Assembly (NCBI RefSeq): GCF_046736075.1
Contig: NZ_CP177163.1
Coordinates: 930,001-994,000, forward strand
Direction: 5' to 3'
Source: Stenotrophomonas sp046736075
GTDB taxonomy: Bacteria > Pseudomonadota > Gammaproteobacteria > Xanthomonadales > Xanthomonadaceae
Length of the DNA stretch: 64,000 nt
Position 1 is the stretch's first letter; every line of letters starts with the position of its first letter. The notes below the pieces were generated by a model, which searched no databases, was not told where the DNA came from, and saw nothing but the letters and a program-made list of their open reading frames with translations. The translations under genes and the position numbers were made by a program. Of this stretch, positions 17,194 to 24,503 are shown in pieces.

Positions 17194-18351
17194 ATGACCG
17201 GTAGCACTGCCCTGCTGTTGAGCCTGGCGTTGGTCCTGCCCGGGCCGGCCCTCGCCGACACCGCCGACGCGGCCCCGCCCGCACCGGCCCCCACCACGCT
17301 CCCCTCGGTGTCGGTAGTCGCCACCGGGCCGATCCCCAGCCCGGAACAGGTCATGGCGATCCCGCCAGAGCTGCTGGCGCTGCTGCACACCCGCGTGATC
17401 GCCCCCTCGCTGTCGCGAGAGCAGCGCCTGCAGCGCCTGATCACCCTGATCTTCGACGCGCAGGGCATGAACCTGGGCTATGACGCCGATGCCACCCTGA
17501 CCGTGGCCGAAACCTGGCAGACCCGGCGCGCCAACTGCCTGGCGTTCACCCTGCTGTTCGTCAGCCTGGCCCGTGAGGCCGGCATCGATGCGCACGTGCA
17601 GGAGGTCAACCAGGTGGTGTCCTGGTACCAGGACCAGGGCGTGATCTACAGCGTTGGCCACGTCAACGCAGGCGTCAACCTGGGGGGCCGCAACGCGGTG
17701 GTCGATCTTGACCGCAACGTGCTCTACGACCGCGAAGGACCGAAGCAGATCACCCGCGAACGGGCGCTGGCGCATTTCTACAACAACCGTGGCGCCGCCC
17801 GCATGGCCGCCGGCGACCTGGCGCTGGCGCGGGCCTACTTCCGCCAATCGCTGCAGATGTCGCCCGAATTCGCCTCGGGATGGAACAACCTGGGCGTGCT
17901 GGACACGCGCGAGGGCAATCTGCAGGCCGCCGTGGTCGACTTCAAATCCGCCCTGCGCTACGCGCCGCAGCACGCCGCGGCGCTGTCCAACGCCAGCACG
18001 CTGTACACCCGCATGGGCGACACCCGCGACGCCGAACGGCTGTCGCGCCGGCTGGCGCTGGTGCACCGTCGCGACCCGTTCGTGCAGTACATGCTTGGCG
18101 CCGACGCGGAGAAGAAACAGGACTACGCGCTGGCCATCCGCTACTACAAGCGCGCCGTGAACCTGTACGAGGAAGCGCACCAGTTCCACTTCGGGCTGGC
18201 CCGCGCGTACTTCATGGTCGGCGACACGCAGCACGCCAGCGAACAGATGCAGCGCGCGCGTGCACTGGGCGGCGACGCCCTGCAGAGCCGGTACCAGGCC
18301 AAGCTGGACAGCCTGAACCGCTGGCGCCTGCAGAACGTGCAGGCGCGCTGA
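17194..18351 (+). CDS. Secreted transglutaminase-like protein with TPR repeats
   Basis: A 385-residue protein with a signal peptide (residues 1-22, ending ALAD), a Pro-rich stretch, a transglutaminase-like fold and C-terminal tetratricopeptide repeats from about residue 190. The papain-type triad can be read as Cys115 in RRANCLAFT, His156 in SVGHVNAG and Asp171 in VVDLDRN, so the fold may be catalytically competent. TPR units include FYNNRGAARMAAGDLALARAY and GWNNLGVLDTREGNLQAAVVDF. The combination suggests a periplasmic peptidase or scaffold acting on protein complexes; substrate unknown. It is convergent with the yjdM-like gene nine bases away. Confidence 0.82.
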   Translation: MTGSTALLLSLALVLPGPALADTADAAPPAPAPTTLPSVSVVATGPIPSPEQVMAIPPELLALLHTRVIAPSLSREQRLQRLITLIFDAQGMNLGYDADATLTVAETWQTRRANCLAFTLLFVSLAREAGIDAHVQEVNQVVSWYQDQGVIYSVGHVNAGVNLGGRNAVVDLDRNVLYDREGPKQITRERALAHFYNNRGAARMAAGDLALARAYFRQSLQMSPEFASGWNNLGVLDTREGNLQAAVVDFKSALRYAPQHAAALSNASTLYTRMGDTRDAERLSRRLALVHRRDPFVQYMLGADAEKKQDYALAIRYYKRAVNLYEEAHQFHFGLARAYFMVGDTQHASEQMQRARALGGDALQSRYQAKLDSLNRWRLQNVQAR

Positions 18352-18360
18352 GCGGGGCGA

Positions 18361-18696
18361 TCAGGCCTTCTTGAGGAAGCAGGTCTTGAGTACCAGGCCC
18401 TTGATCTTTTCCGAGTTGCCTTCGATATGCTCGGCGTCGTCGTCGACCAGACGGATGTTGCGGATCACCGTGCCCTGCTTGAGCGGGATCGACGAGCCCT
18501 TGACCTTCAGGTCCTTGATCACCGTGACGGTGTCGCCGGCCGCCAGCACGTTGCCGTTGCTGTCGCGGACCACCAGCGTCTCCCCGGCGCCTTCGGCGGC
18601 CGTCCACTCATGGCCGCAGTCGGCGCAGATCCACAGCGCGCCATCGGCGTAGGTGTTTTCCAGGGTGCATTGGGGGCAGGCGGGAACAGCGGACAT
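18361..18696 (-). CDS. yjdM: Zinc-ribbon protein of the YjdM/PhnA family
   Basis: A 111-residue protein. The N-terminal zinc ribbon CPQC...CADC (residues 7-30) is followed by the compact family domain with NGNVLAAGDTVTVIKDLKVKGSS and a C-terminal LKTCFLKKA. It matches E. coli YjdM (formerly PhnA); despite the old name the family is not shown to act in phosphonate use. The start at 18696 (MSAVPACPQC) fits the family N-terminus and has GAGG eight bases upstream. A TACAAT hexamer on the minus strand (18726-18731) is a candidate -10 element. Confidence 0.92.
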   Translation of the reverse strand: MSAVPACPQCTLENTYADGALWICADCGHEWTAAEGAGETLVVRDSNGNVLAAGDTVTVIKDLKVKGSSIPLKQGTVIRNIRLVDDDAEHIEGNSEKIKGLVLKTCFLKKA

Positions 18697-18725
18697 CGGG
18701 ACGACCTCGGGCATTCAACGGCCAC

Positions 18726-18731
18726 CATTGT
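18726..18731 (-). promoter_or_regulatory. Candidate -10 element for the yjdM-like gene
   Basis: Read on the minus strand this is TACAAT, 29 bases before the start codon at 18696 and so about 22 bases of leader, with GAGG in that leader. No clear -35 was recognised. Confidence 0.4.
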
Positions 18732-18827
18732 AGCCTCCCGGTGCCGCCCCCTGCCCCGCCACCCTTGCGCCGGCGGGCGCCTTGCCGCACAGTGCGCGCC
18801 CCCTGACCACCGGCCCGGCCCTCCCGC

Positions 18828-20198
18828 ATGAAAATCGGCATCGACTTTGGCACCAGCAATTCCGCCGCCGCGGCAGTGGTCGACGGCAAGGTCGTTCCGA
18901 TCCAGTTCGGGCAGGCGCAGCAGTTCCGCACCACGGTGTATTTCCCCGAGGTGATGCGCGACCCCAACGATTTCGAGCTGACCCCCGCGCTGGAACATGA
19001 GCTGGCCCGTCTGGTCGACGCAGCCGCGCGCGACGCCCGCGCCGCCGGCCAGGAGCGCCCGCACGACGCGCTGCGCCGCGAAGCCCTGCGGGTGGTGCGC
19101 CGCCAGTGGATGGAAGAGCAGATGCGCGCGCCGCTCAGCTCGACCACCCTGCTGCAGAACGCCGTGTACGGTGACGATGCGCTGGAAGCCTATTTCGAAG
19201 AAAACGAGGGCAACCTCGTGCAAAGCCCCAAGTCGATGCTGGGCTACAACCTGCACCCGCGCGCACGGCAGACCATCACCGGTATCGCCACCCATATCCT
19301 GGAACACATCCGCCTGACCGCCTCGCGCCAGTTCGACACCCCGGTGCGCACCGCCACCCTCGGCCGCCCGGTGCAGTTCCGCAGTTCGATCGGCGAAGCC
19401 GGCAACGCCCAGGCGCTGGATATCCTGCACAGCGCGGCGATCGCGGCCGGCTTCGACAGCGTCGACTTCCTCGAGGAGCCGGCGGCGGCGGCCATGCATT
19501 ACCACGCCGAAAGCGCGCAGGAGCATGACGCGGTGGTGGTGGACATCGGCGGCGGTACCACCGATGTCGCGCACGCCCGCGTCGGCGGCACCCAGGCACC
19601 GCGCATCCACCGCGCCTGGGGCATCGCGCGCGGCGGTACCGACATCGACCTGGCGCTGAGCCTCGGCGGCTACATGCCGCTGTTCGGCCGCAACATCACC
19701 CGCGTACCGACCCACCATTACGTCGAAGCGGCGATGGTGCAGGACATGACCCGCCAGCGCGATTTCCGCCAGCACGACTACCGCGACGTCGACGCACCGT
19801 TCGGCAAGCGCCTGCAGGCCCTGCAGGACACCGGCAACACCGCGCGCCTGTACCGCGAAGTGGAGCGCTGCAAGATTGCCCTCAGCAGCGAACCGGGCCA
19901 CCGCAGCGCACTGGACTTCATCGAACGCGACCTGGCCGTGGACGTCGACGCACCGCGCCTGGAAGCGGCGGCCAGCGGCTACATGGGCGAACTGACCGGC
20001 CTGCTGGCGCAGGTCCGCGCCGACATCGGCCACGACCCGGCCGCCGTCTTCCTGACCGGCGGCATGTCGCGCGCCGGCTACCTGCAGCAGGCCGTCGCCG
20101 CTGCCTTCCCCGGCGCAACGCTGGTGCGCGGGAATCCGTCCTTCGGCGTGGTGCACGGGCTGGCATGGGCGGCGGCGGAACCGTCGCCGGCGGGCTGA
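18828..20198 (+). CDS. yegD: Hsp70-like ATPase of the YegD type
   Basis: A 456-residue actin/Hsp70-fold ATPase. The nucleotide-binding motifs are intact: phosphate-1 IGIDFGTSNS at the N-terminus, phosphate-2 VVVDIGGGTTDVA near residue 237 and adenosine motif FLTGGMSRAGYL near residue 408. It is about the length of E. coli YegD (450) and lacks the DnaK-type substrate-binding domain and C-terminal lid, so it is an ATPase-only relative rather than a general chaperone. Partners are unknown. It is cytoplasmic and stands alone on the plus strand. Confidence 0.9.
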   Translation: MKIGIDFGTSNSAAAAVVDGKVVPIQFGQAQQFRTTVYFPEVMRDPNDFELTPALEHELARLVDAAARDARAAGQERPHDALRREALRVVRRQWMEEQMRAPLSSTTLLQNAVYGDDALEAYFEENEGNLVQSPKSMLGYNLHPRARQTITGIATHILEHIRLTASRQFDTPVRTATLGRPVQFRSSIGEAGNAQALDILHSAAIAAGFDSVDFLEEPAAAAMHYHAESAQEHDAVVVDIGGGTTDVAHARVGGTQAPRIHRAWGIARGGTDIDLALSLGGYMPLFGRNITRVPTHHYVEAAMVQDMTRQRDFRQHDYRDVDAPFGKRLQALQDTGNTARLYREVERCKIALSSEPGHRSALDFIERDLAVDVDAPRLEAAASGYMGELTGLLAQVRADIGHDPAAVFLTGGMSRAGYLQQAVAAAFPGATLVRGNPSFGVVHGLAWAAAEPSPAG

Positions 20199-20463
20199 CG
20201 CGGGCGGCTGCAGGCGAACAAACCCCTTGCAGCACAAGGCTTTCTGCCCGTGAAGGGCGCGCATTAACAAAACGTTACGCGAGAAGCGCTATCATCTTTC
20301 GGCTTCGGTGCGCAATGCGCATGACCCCCGGGCCTGATCCAGGCCACCGTCTCCGTCGATGCTGCCGCCCCGTGGACCCGTCCTGTGGCGCCGGGATCGT
20401 TTTTACGCTGCGATCCGGCTCGTTCCCAGCACGCACCGCCCCGAGCCGCCAAGAGAGATTCCA

Positions 20464-20817
20464 TTGGGCGAACGCCTGGCTTCACCAGCCCCTTCCATCG
20501 TAGCCGAACCGGACCCCATCGACTGTCGCCGCTGCGACGCGGTGTGCTGCCGGCTCTCGGTCACGGTAATGCCCGACGACGCGGTGCCCGGCCATCTGCT
20601 GGATACCGATGAGCTGGGCCGCACCGTGATGGCGCGCAACGACGAAGGCTGGTGTGCCGCGATCGACCCCTATCATCTGCGCTGCACGATCTATTCGCAG
20701 CGCCCCGCGATCTGCCGCCAGTTTTCGATGGGCGGCGATGACTGCCGCACCGTGCGGCAGGACTACCGTCGACAACAGCACGATCTGTCGACGCTTTTTT
20801 CACCGATTCACCCATAG
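20464..20817 (+). CDS. YkgJ family cysteine-cluster protein
   Basis: The conserved part is a metal- or Fe-S-binding Cys cluster: DCRRCDAVCCRLSV, WCAAIDPYHLRCTIYSQRPAICRQF and GDDCRT. Such CxxCxxxCC...C...C proteins of the YkgJ type probably bind zinc or iron-sulfur; function not established. The open frame reaches back to 20359, but the family begins near LGERLASP, so I place the start at the TTG at 20464, preceded by a purine-rich AAGAGAGA; this start is uncertain. The next gene, a 59-residue protein, begins 11 bases after the stop. The 265 bases upstream hold TATCAT (20290-20295) and TTAACA (20264-20269), spaced too far apart for a convincing promoter. Confidence 0.8.
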   Translation: MGERLASPAPSIVAEPDPIDCRRCDAVCCRLSVTVMPDDAVPGHLLDTDELGRTVMARNDEGWCAAIDPYHLRCTIYSQRPAICRQFSMGGDDCRTVRQDYRRQQHDLSTLFSPIHP

Positions 20818-20828
20818 CAGGAGCATCC

Positions 20829-21008
20829 ATGGCCCGTACGCCAAAGACCTCCCCCAAGGCAAGCAACACCGTTCGCGTCGACCGCAAGCAAGGGTCCAAC
20901 ACTGCCGTCAGCAGCGCCAGCATCGCTGCCGACCTGGCCGCCTTCCGCAAGGGCGGCGGCAAGATCGAAGTGCTGGGCAATACCCTGGCGCTGAAGAAAG
21001 CCGGTTGA
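20829..21008 (+). CDS. Small basic protein, unknown function (59 aa)
   Basis: An ATG with AGGAG seven bases upstream opens a 59-codon frame ending TGA at 21006-21008. The product is rich in Lys, Ser and Ala with a basic N-terminus (MARTPKTSPK), a short helix AADLAAFRKGGGKIEVLG and a basic end. The segment helix-GGGKIEVL loosely recalls the FLxRGGKVxE segment of SutA-type RNA-polymerase-binding proteins, but I would not transfer the name. It follows the YkgJ gene by 11 bases and is likely cotranscribed. A strong hairpin follows at 21020-21045. Confidence 0.65.
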   Translation: MARTPKTSPKASNTVRVDRKQGSNTAVSSASIAADLAAFRKGGGKIEVLGNTLALKKAG

Positions 21009-21019
21009 CCTCGCAGCCG

Positions 21020-21045
21020 ACCGCACCGGCCCTGGCCGGTGCGGT
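21020..21045. terminator. Hairpin between convergent genes
   Basis: Inverted repeat with 12-base arms (ACCGCACCGGCC / GGCCGGTGCGGT) and a tight centre, between the 59-residue protein gene and the DUF4097 gene reading the other way. No T-run on either side; likely a bidirectional transcript end. Confidence 0.55.
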
Positions 21046-21056
21046 GGCCGCACCGC

Positions 21057-21941
21057 TCAGCGGCGCAGACTGACCCGCACGCTGCCCGAATGGGCATTGA
21101 TCGATACATCCCCGTCACCGCCTCCCAGGCGCGTATCCAGGCTGCGACCCGGACCATAGCGCGGCCGTTCCACCTGCCCCGCATCGGACTGGATGTCGCC
21201 ACTGAACGTTTTCACGTTCAACTGCGCCGACACCGTCGCCGGCAGCGCCAGCCCGATCGACCCGCTGACCGTCTGCAGCGACACCTTGCCGCCCGGCGCC
21301 AGGCCGCTCGCGGCCACATCCACGCTCCCCGAAACCGCTTCCGCGCTCAGCCGCTGCACGCGCCCCGCGTCCACCCGGATGCTGCCCGACACCGTTTCCG
21401 CGGCGACCTCGCCGGTGATGCCGCCGCCGGCCTGCACCTGGCCACTGACCGCACGCACCTCCAGCCGCGGCGTCTGCACGCGCGAACGGATGCCGCCGCT
21501 GACCGTGCCCAGCGTTGTCTCGCTGCTGCGTCCTGCGGCGGCGATGTCGCCGCTGACCGCATTGGCCTGCAGGCGGCGCACATCCACGTCGGCCACATCG
21601 ATGTCGGCGCTCACCGTGCCCAGCTGCACCTCCACCGCACGCGGCACGCGCAGCATCAGCGTGGCACCGCCACGGGTGTTGCTGTTGCGCGGGTACACCA
21701 CCTCCCAGCGCACGCGGTTGGTGCTCTTGTCCTGTTTCAGGGTGAGGCCGTCGGCCATCGAGCCGCTCAACGCCACTTCGTTGCGGTCCCAGCCGCGCAC
21801 GGTGACCTTGCCGGCGATATTGCTCACCTCCACGCGGCCTCCGGCCGCCAGCGGATGGCGCTCGTCGACGTGGGTATCGGCCAACGCCGCGAACGGCAGC
21901 AACAGCGCCAGGGCGGCGCTCAACGGCAACAGGGTACGCAT
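21057..21941 (-). CDS. DUF4097 beta-strand repeat envelope protein
   Basis: A 294-residue secreted protein: signal peptide MRTLLPLSAALALLLPFAALA, then repeated beta units of about 20 residues containing VSGSI/VSGDI/VSGGI/VSGQV, the hallmark of DUF4097 proteins thought to form beta-helix-like surface or periplasmic folds. The start at 21941 has AAGGAG seven bases upstream; an ATG five codons earlier (21956) overlaps the preceding stop and is a weaker option. It is the third gene of an operon with an ECF sigma factor and a membrane anti-sigma-like protein, so it is probably an output or sensor of that circuit. Confidence 0.87.
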   Translation of the reverse strand: MRTLLPLSAALALLLPFAALADTHVDERHPLAAGGRVEVSNIAGKVTVRGWDRNEVALSGSMADGLTLKQDKSTNRVRWEVVYPRNSNTRGGATLMLRVPRAVEVQLGTVSADIDVADVDVRRLQANAVSGDIAAAGRSSETTLGTVSGGIRSRVQTPRLEVRAVSGQVQAGGGITGEVAAETVSGSIRVDAGRVQRLSAEAVSGSVDVAASGLAPGGKVSLQTVSGSIGLALPATVSAQLNVKTFSGDIQSDAGQVERPRYGPGRSLDTRLGGGDGDVSINAHSGSVRVSLRR

Positions 21942-21952
21942 CGGATTCTCCT

Positions 21953-22504
21953 TCATGTGGGCATCCCAGTGGCGGCCATCACCGCCTGTTGGGTCAGTTC
22001 CAACCGCAGCGCATAGGTACGCTGCAGCTGCCCGAGCAGATAGCCCGAGCGCGGGTTTTCGGCGATGGCCGCGCGGATGCTGCGCGCGCTGGCATCGAGT
22101 TCGTGCAGCGCCGGCTGGTAGTCGCCGGGCAATGTGGCCGACGGCAGCGCGGCCATCGCCTGCTGGTATTCGCCGGCCAGCACATCGGCCTGCCGCTGCA
22201 GCATCGACGGCGGTGGGGTATGCGGCGTCGGCATCGGCACCACCACCAGCACCGCCAGTGCCGCTGCCAGGCCAATGCCGACGCCCAGCGCCCAGCGCCG
22301 CGGCCGATGGCGTGCCCGCACCGGTGCCGCCACGGGCGCCGGACTGGCCGCCTGCGCGGCCTCCGTGCGTCGCTGCTGCGCCTCGTCGTGCAGCTGCGCG
22401 GCGATGCCCTGCCATACGCGCGCCGGTGGGACCCGGCAATCCGGCAGCGCCTGCAGGCGCGCGCGCAGCGCGTCGTCGTAAGGGGTGGGATCGTGTTCGT
22501 TCAT
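21953..22504 (-). CDS. Single-pass membrane protein, putative anti-sigma factor
   Basis: A 183-residue protein with a cytoplasmic-type N-terminus (residues 1-65), one transmembrane helix (WALGVGIGLAAALAVLVVV, about residues 70-90) after RHRPRR, and a periplasmic helical C-terminus. This topology and its place directly after an ECF sigma gene, with ATGA start/stop overlap, support an anti-sigma role. It lacks the zinc-binding HxxxCxxC motif of ZAS-type anti-sigma factors, so the inference is from position and topology only. The DUF4097 gene follows immediately. Confidence 0.75.
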   Translation of the reverse strand: MNEHDPTPYDDALRARLQALPDCRVPPARVWQGIAAQLHDEAQQRRTEAAQAASPAPVAAPVRARHRPRRWALGVGIGLAAALAVLVVVPMPTPHTPPPSMLQRQADVLAGEYQQAMAALPSATLPGDYQPALHELDASARSIRAAIAENPRSGYLLGQLQRTYALRLELTQQAVMAATGMPT

Positions 22505-23085
22505 GCGGATTCTCCAAGGCGTGCGCGCAACAGGCCGCGCGCACGGTGCAGCTGGGCTTTGGAACTGCCGACCGCCATCTGCAGCTGATCGGCGATCTCA
22601 TGGTGCTTCCAGCCTTCGATATCGTGCAGGACCAGCACCGCACGCGCACGCGGCGGCAAGGTCTCCAGCGCGCGCTCCAGGTCCATCACGGTGCCCGCGC
22701 AGCGGTCGGGCGCCACCAGCATCTCCATCGCATCGGTGGTGTCCTCACCGGTTTCCAGGGCCTCGGCGCCGGCGCGTCCGCGCAGTTCCATCAGTGCCGC
22801 GTTGACCCCCATCCGGTGCAGCCAGGTGCCCAGGCTGCTTTCGAAGCGGAAGCTGGGCAGCGCGCGCCACGCCTGCAGGAAGGTCTCCTGCAAGGCATCC
22901 TCGGCACGCGCGGCATGGCCGCCGCACAGTCGCCACAGCACCGCGTTCAGGCGCGGCGCATGACGCCGGTAGATGCGTTCATAGGCCGCCATGTCGCCGG
23001 CGACGGCCGCACGCACAAGGGCGTGGTCGTCGGCACTGTCGGCCGGGTCGGCAAGGCGGGGAGCGGGCATGGTGGCGTCGAGCAT
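22501..23085 (-). CDS. ECF-type RNA polymerase sigma factor
   Basis: A 194-residue sigma-70 family protein with only regions 2 and 4. Region 2 runs from DHALVRAAVAGDMAAYERIYRR through DALQETFLQAWRALPSF to SLGTWLHRMGVNAALM; region 4 from LPPRARAVLVLHDIEGWKHHEIA to SSKAQLHRARGLLR. Two starts are possible, 23085 and 23070; neither has a ribosome site. A putative ECF promoter ends six bases before 23085, so a leaderless or very short-leader mRNA is likely. It is cotranscribed with the downstream membrane protein by ATGA overlap. It probably recognises AAACCTTTT-N11-GCATCCAA (see the two promoter entries). Confidence 0.9.
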   Translation of the reverse strand: MLDATMPAPRLADPADSADDHALVRAAVAGDMAAYERIYRRHAPRLNAVLWRLCGGHAARAEDALQETFLQAWRALPSFRFESSLGTWLHRMGVNAALMELRGRAGAEALETGEDTTDAMEMLVAPDRCAGTVMDLERALETLPPRARAVLVLHDIEGWKHHEIADQLQMAVGSSKAQLHRARGLLRARLGESA

Positions 23086-23090
23086 ATCCG

Positions 23091-23118
23091 TTGGATGCCG
23101 CCTGCACCGAAAAGGTTT
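23091..23118 (-). promoter_or_regulatory. Putative autoregulated ECF promoter of the sigma operon
   Basis: On the minus strand: AAACCTTTT (23118-23110), 11 bases, then GCATCCAA (23098-23091), immediately upstream of the sigma gene. The same two elements with the same 11-base gap occur on the plus strand at 23155-23182. AACCTT-type -35 elements are common for ECF sigma factors. Confidence 0.7.
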
Positions 23119-23154
23119 AAGGGACCGGGTTGCGCAGGATCGGCGGCGGCATTC

Positions 23155-23182
23155 AAACCTTTTTCACCGCTGCCGCATCCAA
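23155..23182 (+). promoter_or_regulatory. Putative ECF promoter of the divergent small gene
   Basis: AAACCTTTT (23155-23163), 11 bases, then GCATCCAA (23175-23182); exact copy of the bipartite motif before the divergent sigma gene, while the 11-base spacers differ. A transcript from here would have a leader of about 30 bases with AAGGAA before the ATG at 23220. Confidence 0.7.
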
Positions 23183-23219
23183 GCCTGTGTCCCACCCCGG
23201 TTGTCACCAAGGAACTGCC

Positions 23220-23411
23220 ATGTCGTCCAGTGTGTGCGCGTTGTGGATATCGCTGGCGGCGTGGTCGCTGACCGTCAGCCCGTGGTCGGTGCAGCTGCAC
23301 CTGCAGGACCAGCGCCCGGACATCTGCGTGCAGGCCACCAGCGGGCAGGCGCCTTATTGCGCCTCCACCCTGCTCCGGGAGCTGGCCATCGTGCTGCCGC
23401 GCTGGACCTGA
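23220..23411 (+). CDS. Small exported protein, predicted ECF regulon member (63 aa)
   Basis: A 63-residue frame with AAGGAA five bases before its ATG. The N-terminus is hydrophobic (CALWISLAAWSLTVS), compatible with a signal peptide or membrane anchor, followed by a short polar part with two Cys (DICVQ and PYCAS) that could form a disulfide. I recognise no family. Its reality is supported by the ribosome site and by an ECF-type promoter motif upstream that is identical to the one before the divergent sigma gene. It ends 79 bases before the mscS-like gene. Confidence 0.6.
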   Translation: MSSSVCALWISLAAWSLTVSPWSVQLHLQDQRPDICVQATSGQAPYCASTLLRELAIVLPRWT

Positions 23412-23490
23412 CCGGGCCTGCAGCCCTGCGCGCCGCCGCGCATTAAGATGGGTCCTTGTCTGTCGCACCACGCAAGGAAACCCGTCCCCC

Positions 23491-24072
23491 ATGAAAGTAC
23501 GCCTGCCCGCCTGGACCCACGATTGGCTGCAGTATGTGGAGCCCGCAGGCCTGATCCTGCTGACCGTGGCCGTCGCCTGGCTGCTGCGCCTGATCGGCCG
23601 CCGGTTGATCCGCCGCCTCGGCGAGCACTACACGCTGCCACCGGAAATGGTCATGGGTGCGCGCCGCGTCACCGGCTTCGTAGTCTATTTCGCCGCGCTG
23701 CTCACGGTGCTGAACATCCTGGGGGTCTCGGCCACCGTGTTGTGGACGGCCTTCACCGGTTTCGCCGCCGTCGGCGCGGTGGCGTTCTTCGCCGCATGGA
23801 GCGTGCTGTCCAACATCTTCTGCACGCTGCTGATCTTCACCACCCGGCCATTCCGCCTGCACGACTACATCGAAGTGCTGGAAAACGGCGAGAAGCCGGG
23901 CCTGAAGGGGCGGGTGATCGACGTCAACCTGATCTACACCACGCTGCAGGAAACCGACGGCGGCCACGAAGGCACCGTGCTGCAGGTGCCCAACAACATG
24001 TTCTTCCAGCGCACCGTGCGCCGCTGGCGCGACCCGGCGCAGGCACCCGGCGGCATCCAGGGCGACGGCTGA
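23491..24072 (+). CDS. Small MscS-type mechanosensitive channel
   Basis: A 193-residue inner-membrane protein with three hydrophobic helices and a short cytoplasmic beta domain. The pore helix matches the MscS pattern of Gly/Ala packing (TGFAAVGAVAFFAAWSVLSN), followed by the PFRLHDYIEV signature that begins the beta domain. It is shorter than E. coli MscS (286), lacking most of the C-terminal alpha/beta vestibule, but small homologues of this size are known. Predicted role: release of solutes upon hypo-osmotic shock. It is convergent with the ybiI-like gene. Confidence 0.88.
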   Translation: MKVRLPAWTHDWLQYVEPAGLILLTVAVAWLLRLIGRRLIRRLGEHYTLPPEMVMGARRVTGFVVYFAALLTVLNILGVSATVLWTAFTGFAAVGAVAFFAAWSVLSNIFCTLLIFTTRPFRLHDYIEVLENGEKPGLKGRVIDVNLIYTTLQETDGGHEGTVLQVPNNMFFQRTVRRWRDPAQAPGGIQGDG

Positions 24073-24082
24073 TGCCGCGCGG

Positions 24083-24349
24083 TCAACGCAGCTGGCTGTC
24101 CTTGCTGCCGCGGCGGTTGTAACCGCCGCCATCGTGCTGCGCGGCATCCTCTTCTTCCTGGCAGCGCACGCACAGACGCACCCCGGGCACGGCCTTGCGC
24201 CGCGCCTCGGGAATGGGGGCCTCGCAGTGTTCGCAGTGGGTCAGCCCCGGGCCCTGCCCAAGCTGCGCGCGGGCGCGCTGGATGGCGTCATCGACCGTTG
24301 CGTCGATCTGGTCCTGCACCGCGCCGTCGCCTGCCCAACCTGTCGCCAT
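24083..24349 (-). CDS. ybiI: DksA/TraR-type C4 zinc-finger protein, YbiI-like
   Basis: An 88-residue protein closely resembling E. coli YbiI (also 88). The four-Cys zinc finger is CEHCEAPIPEARRKAVPGVRLC-xx-C in outline (residues about 39-61), and the conserved C-terminus YNRRGSKDSQLR is identical to that remembered for YbiI. The N-terminal part MATGWAGDGAVQDQIDATVD is also family-typical. It lacks the long coiled coil of DksA, so direct action in the RNA polymerase secondary channel is uncertain. Start 24349 has GGGAG eight bases upstream; the long frame upstream to 24730 is a shadow. Confidence 0.92.
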   Translation of the reverse strand: MATGWAGDGAVQDQIDATVDDAIQRARAQLGQGPGLTHCEHCEAPIPEARRKAVPGVRLCVRCQEEEDAAQHDGGGYNRRGSKDSQLR

Positions 24350-24445
24350 GCCGTGTCTCCCATGCCGTATCAGGCCCCCAGCATAGACCCGGCCGCGCGG
24401 CCGGGCCCCACGTGCGGCTGAACGCACAAGGCGCCGCCCCACCCG

Positions 24446-24468
24446 GTAGAGCCGACCGTTGGTCGGCT
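24446..24468 (+). repeat. Single SMAG/GTAG element
   Basis: GTAGAGCCGACC-GTT-GGTCGGCT, the same core as the major type in the 13.6-14.0 kb array but in the opposite orientation, between the ybiI-like and DUF2058 genes. Confidence 0.85.
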
Positions 24469-24503
24469 GACGCGCGACGCGGCCCCACCCGGTGCCGGCG
24501 CGC

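Noticed and set aside
18519..20270. A 583-codon minus-strand frame opposite yegD
   Set aside because: YegD motifs on the plus strand are complete; the antisense frame has shadow composition.
20264..20295. Sigma-70 promoter before the YkgJ gene (TTAACA and TATCAT)
   Set aside because: The spacer is 20 bases, too long for a convincing promoter, and alternatives are no better.
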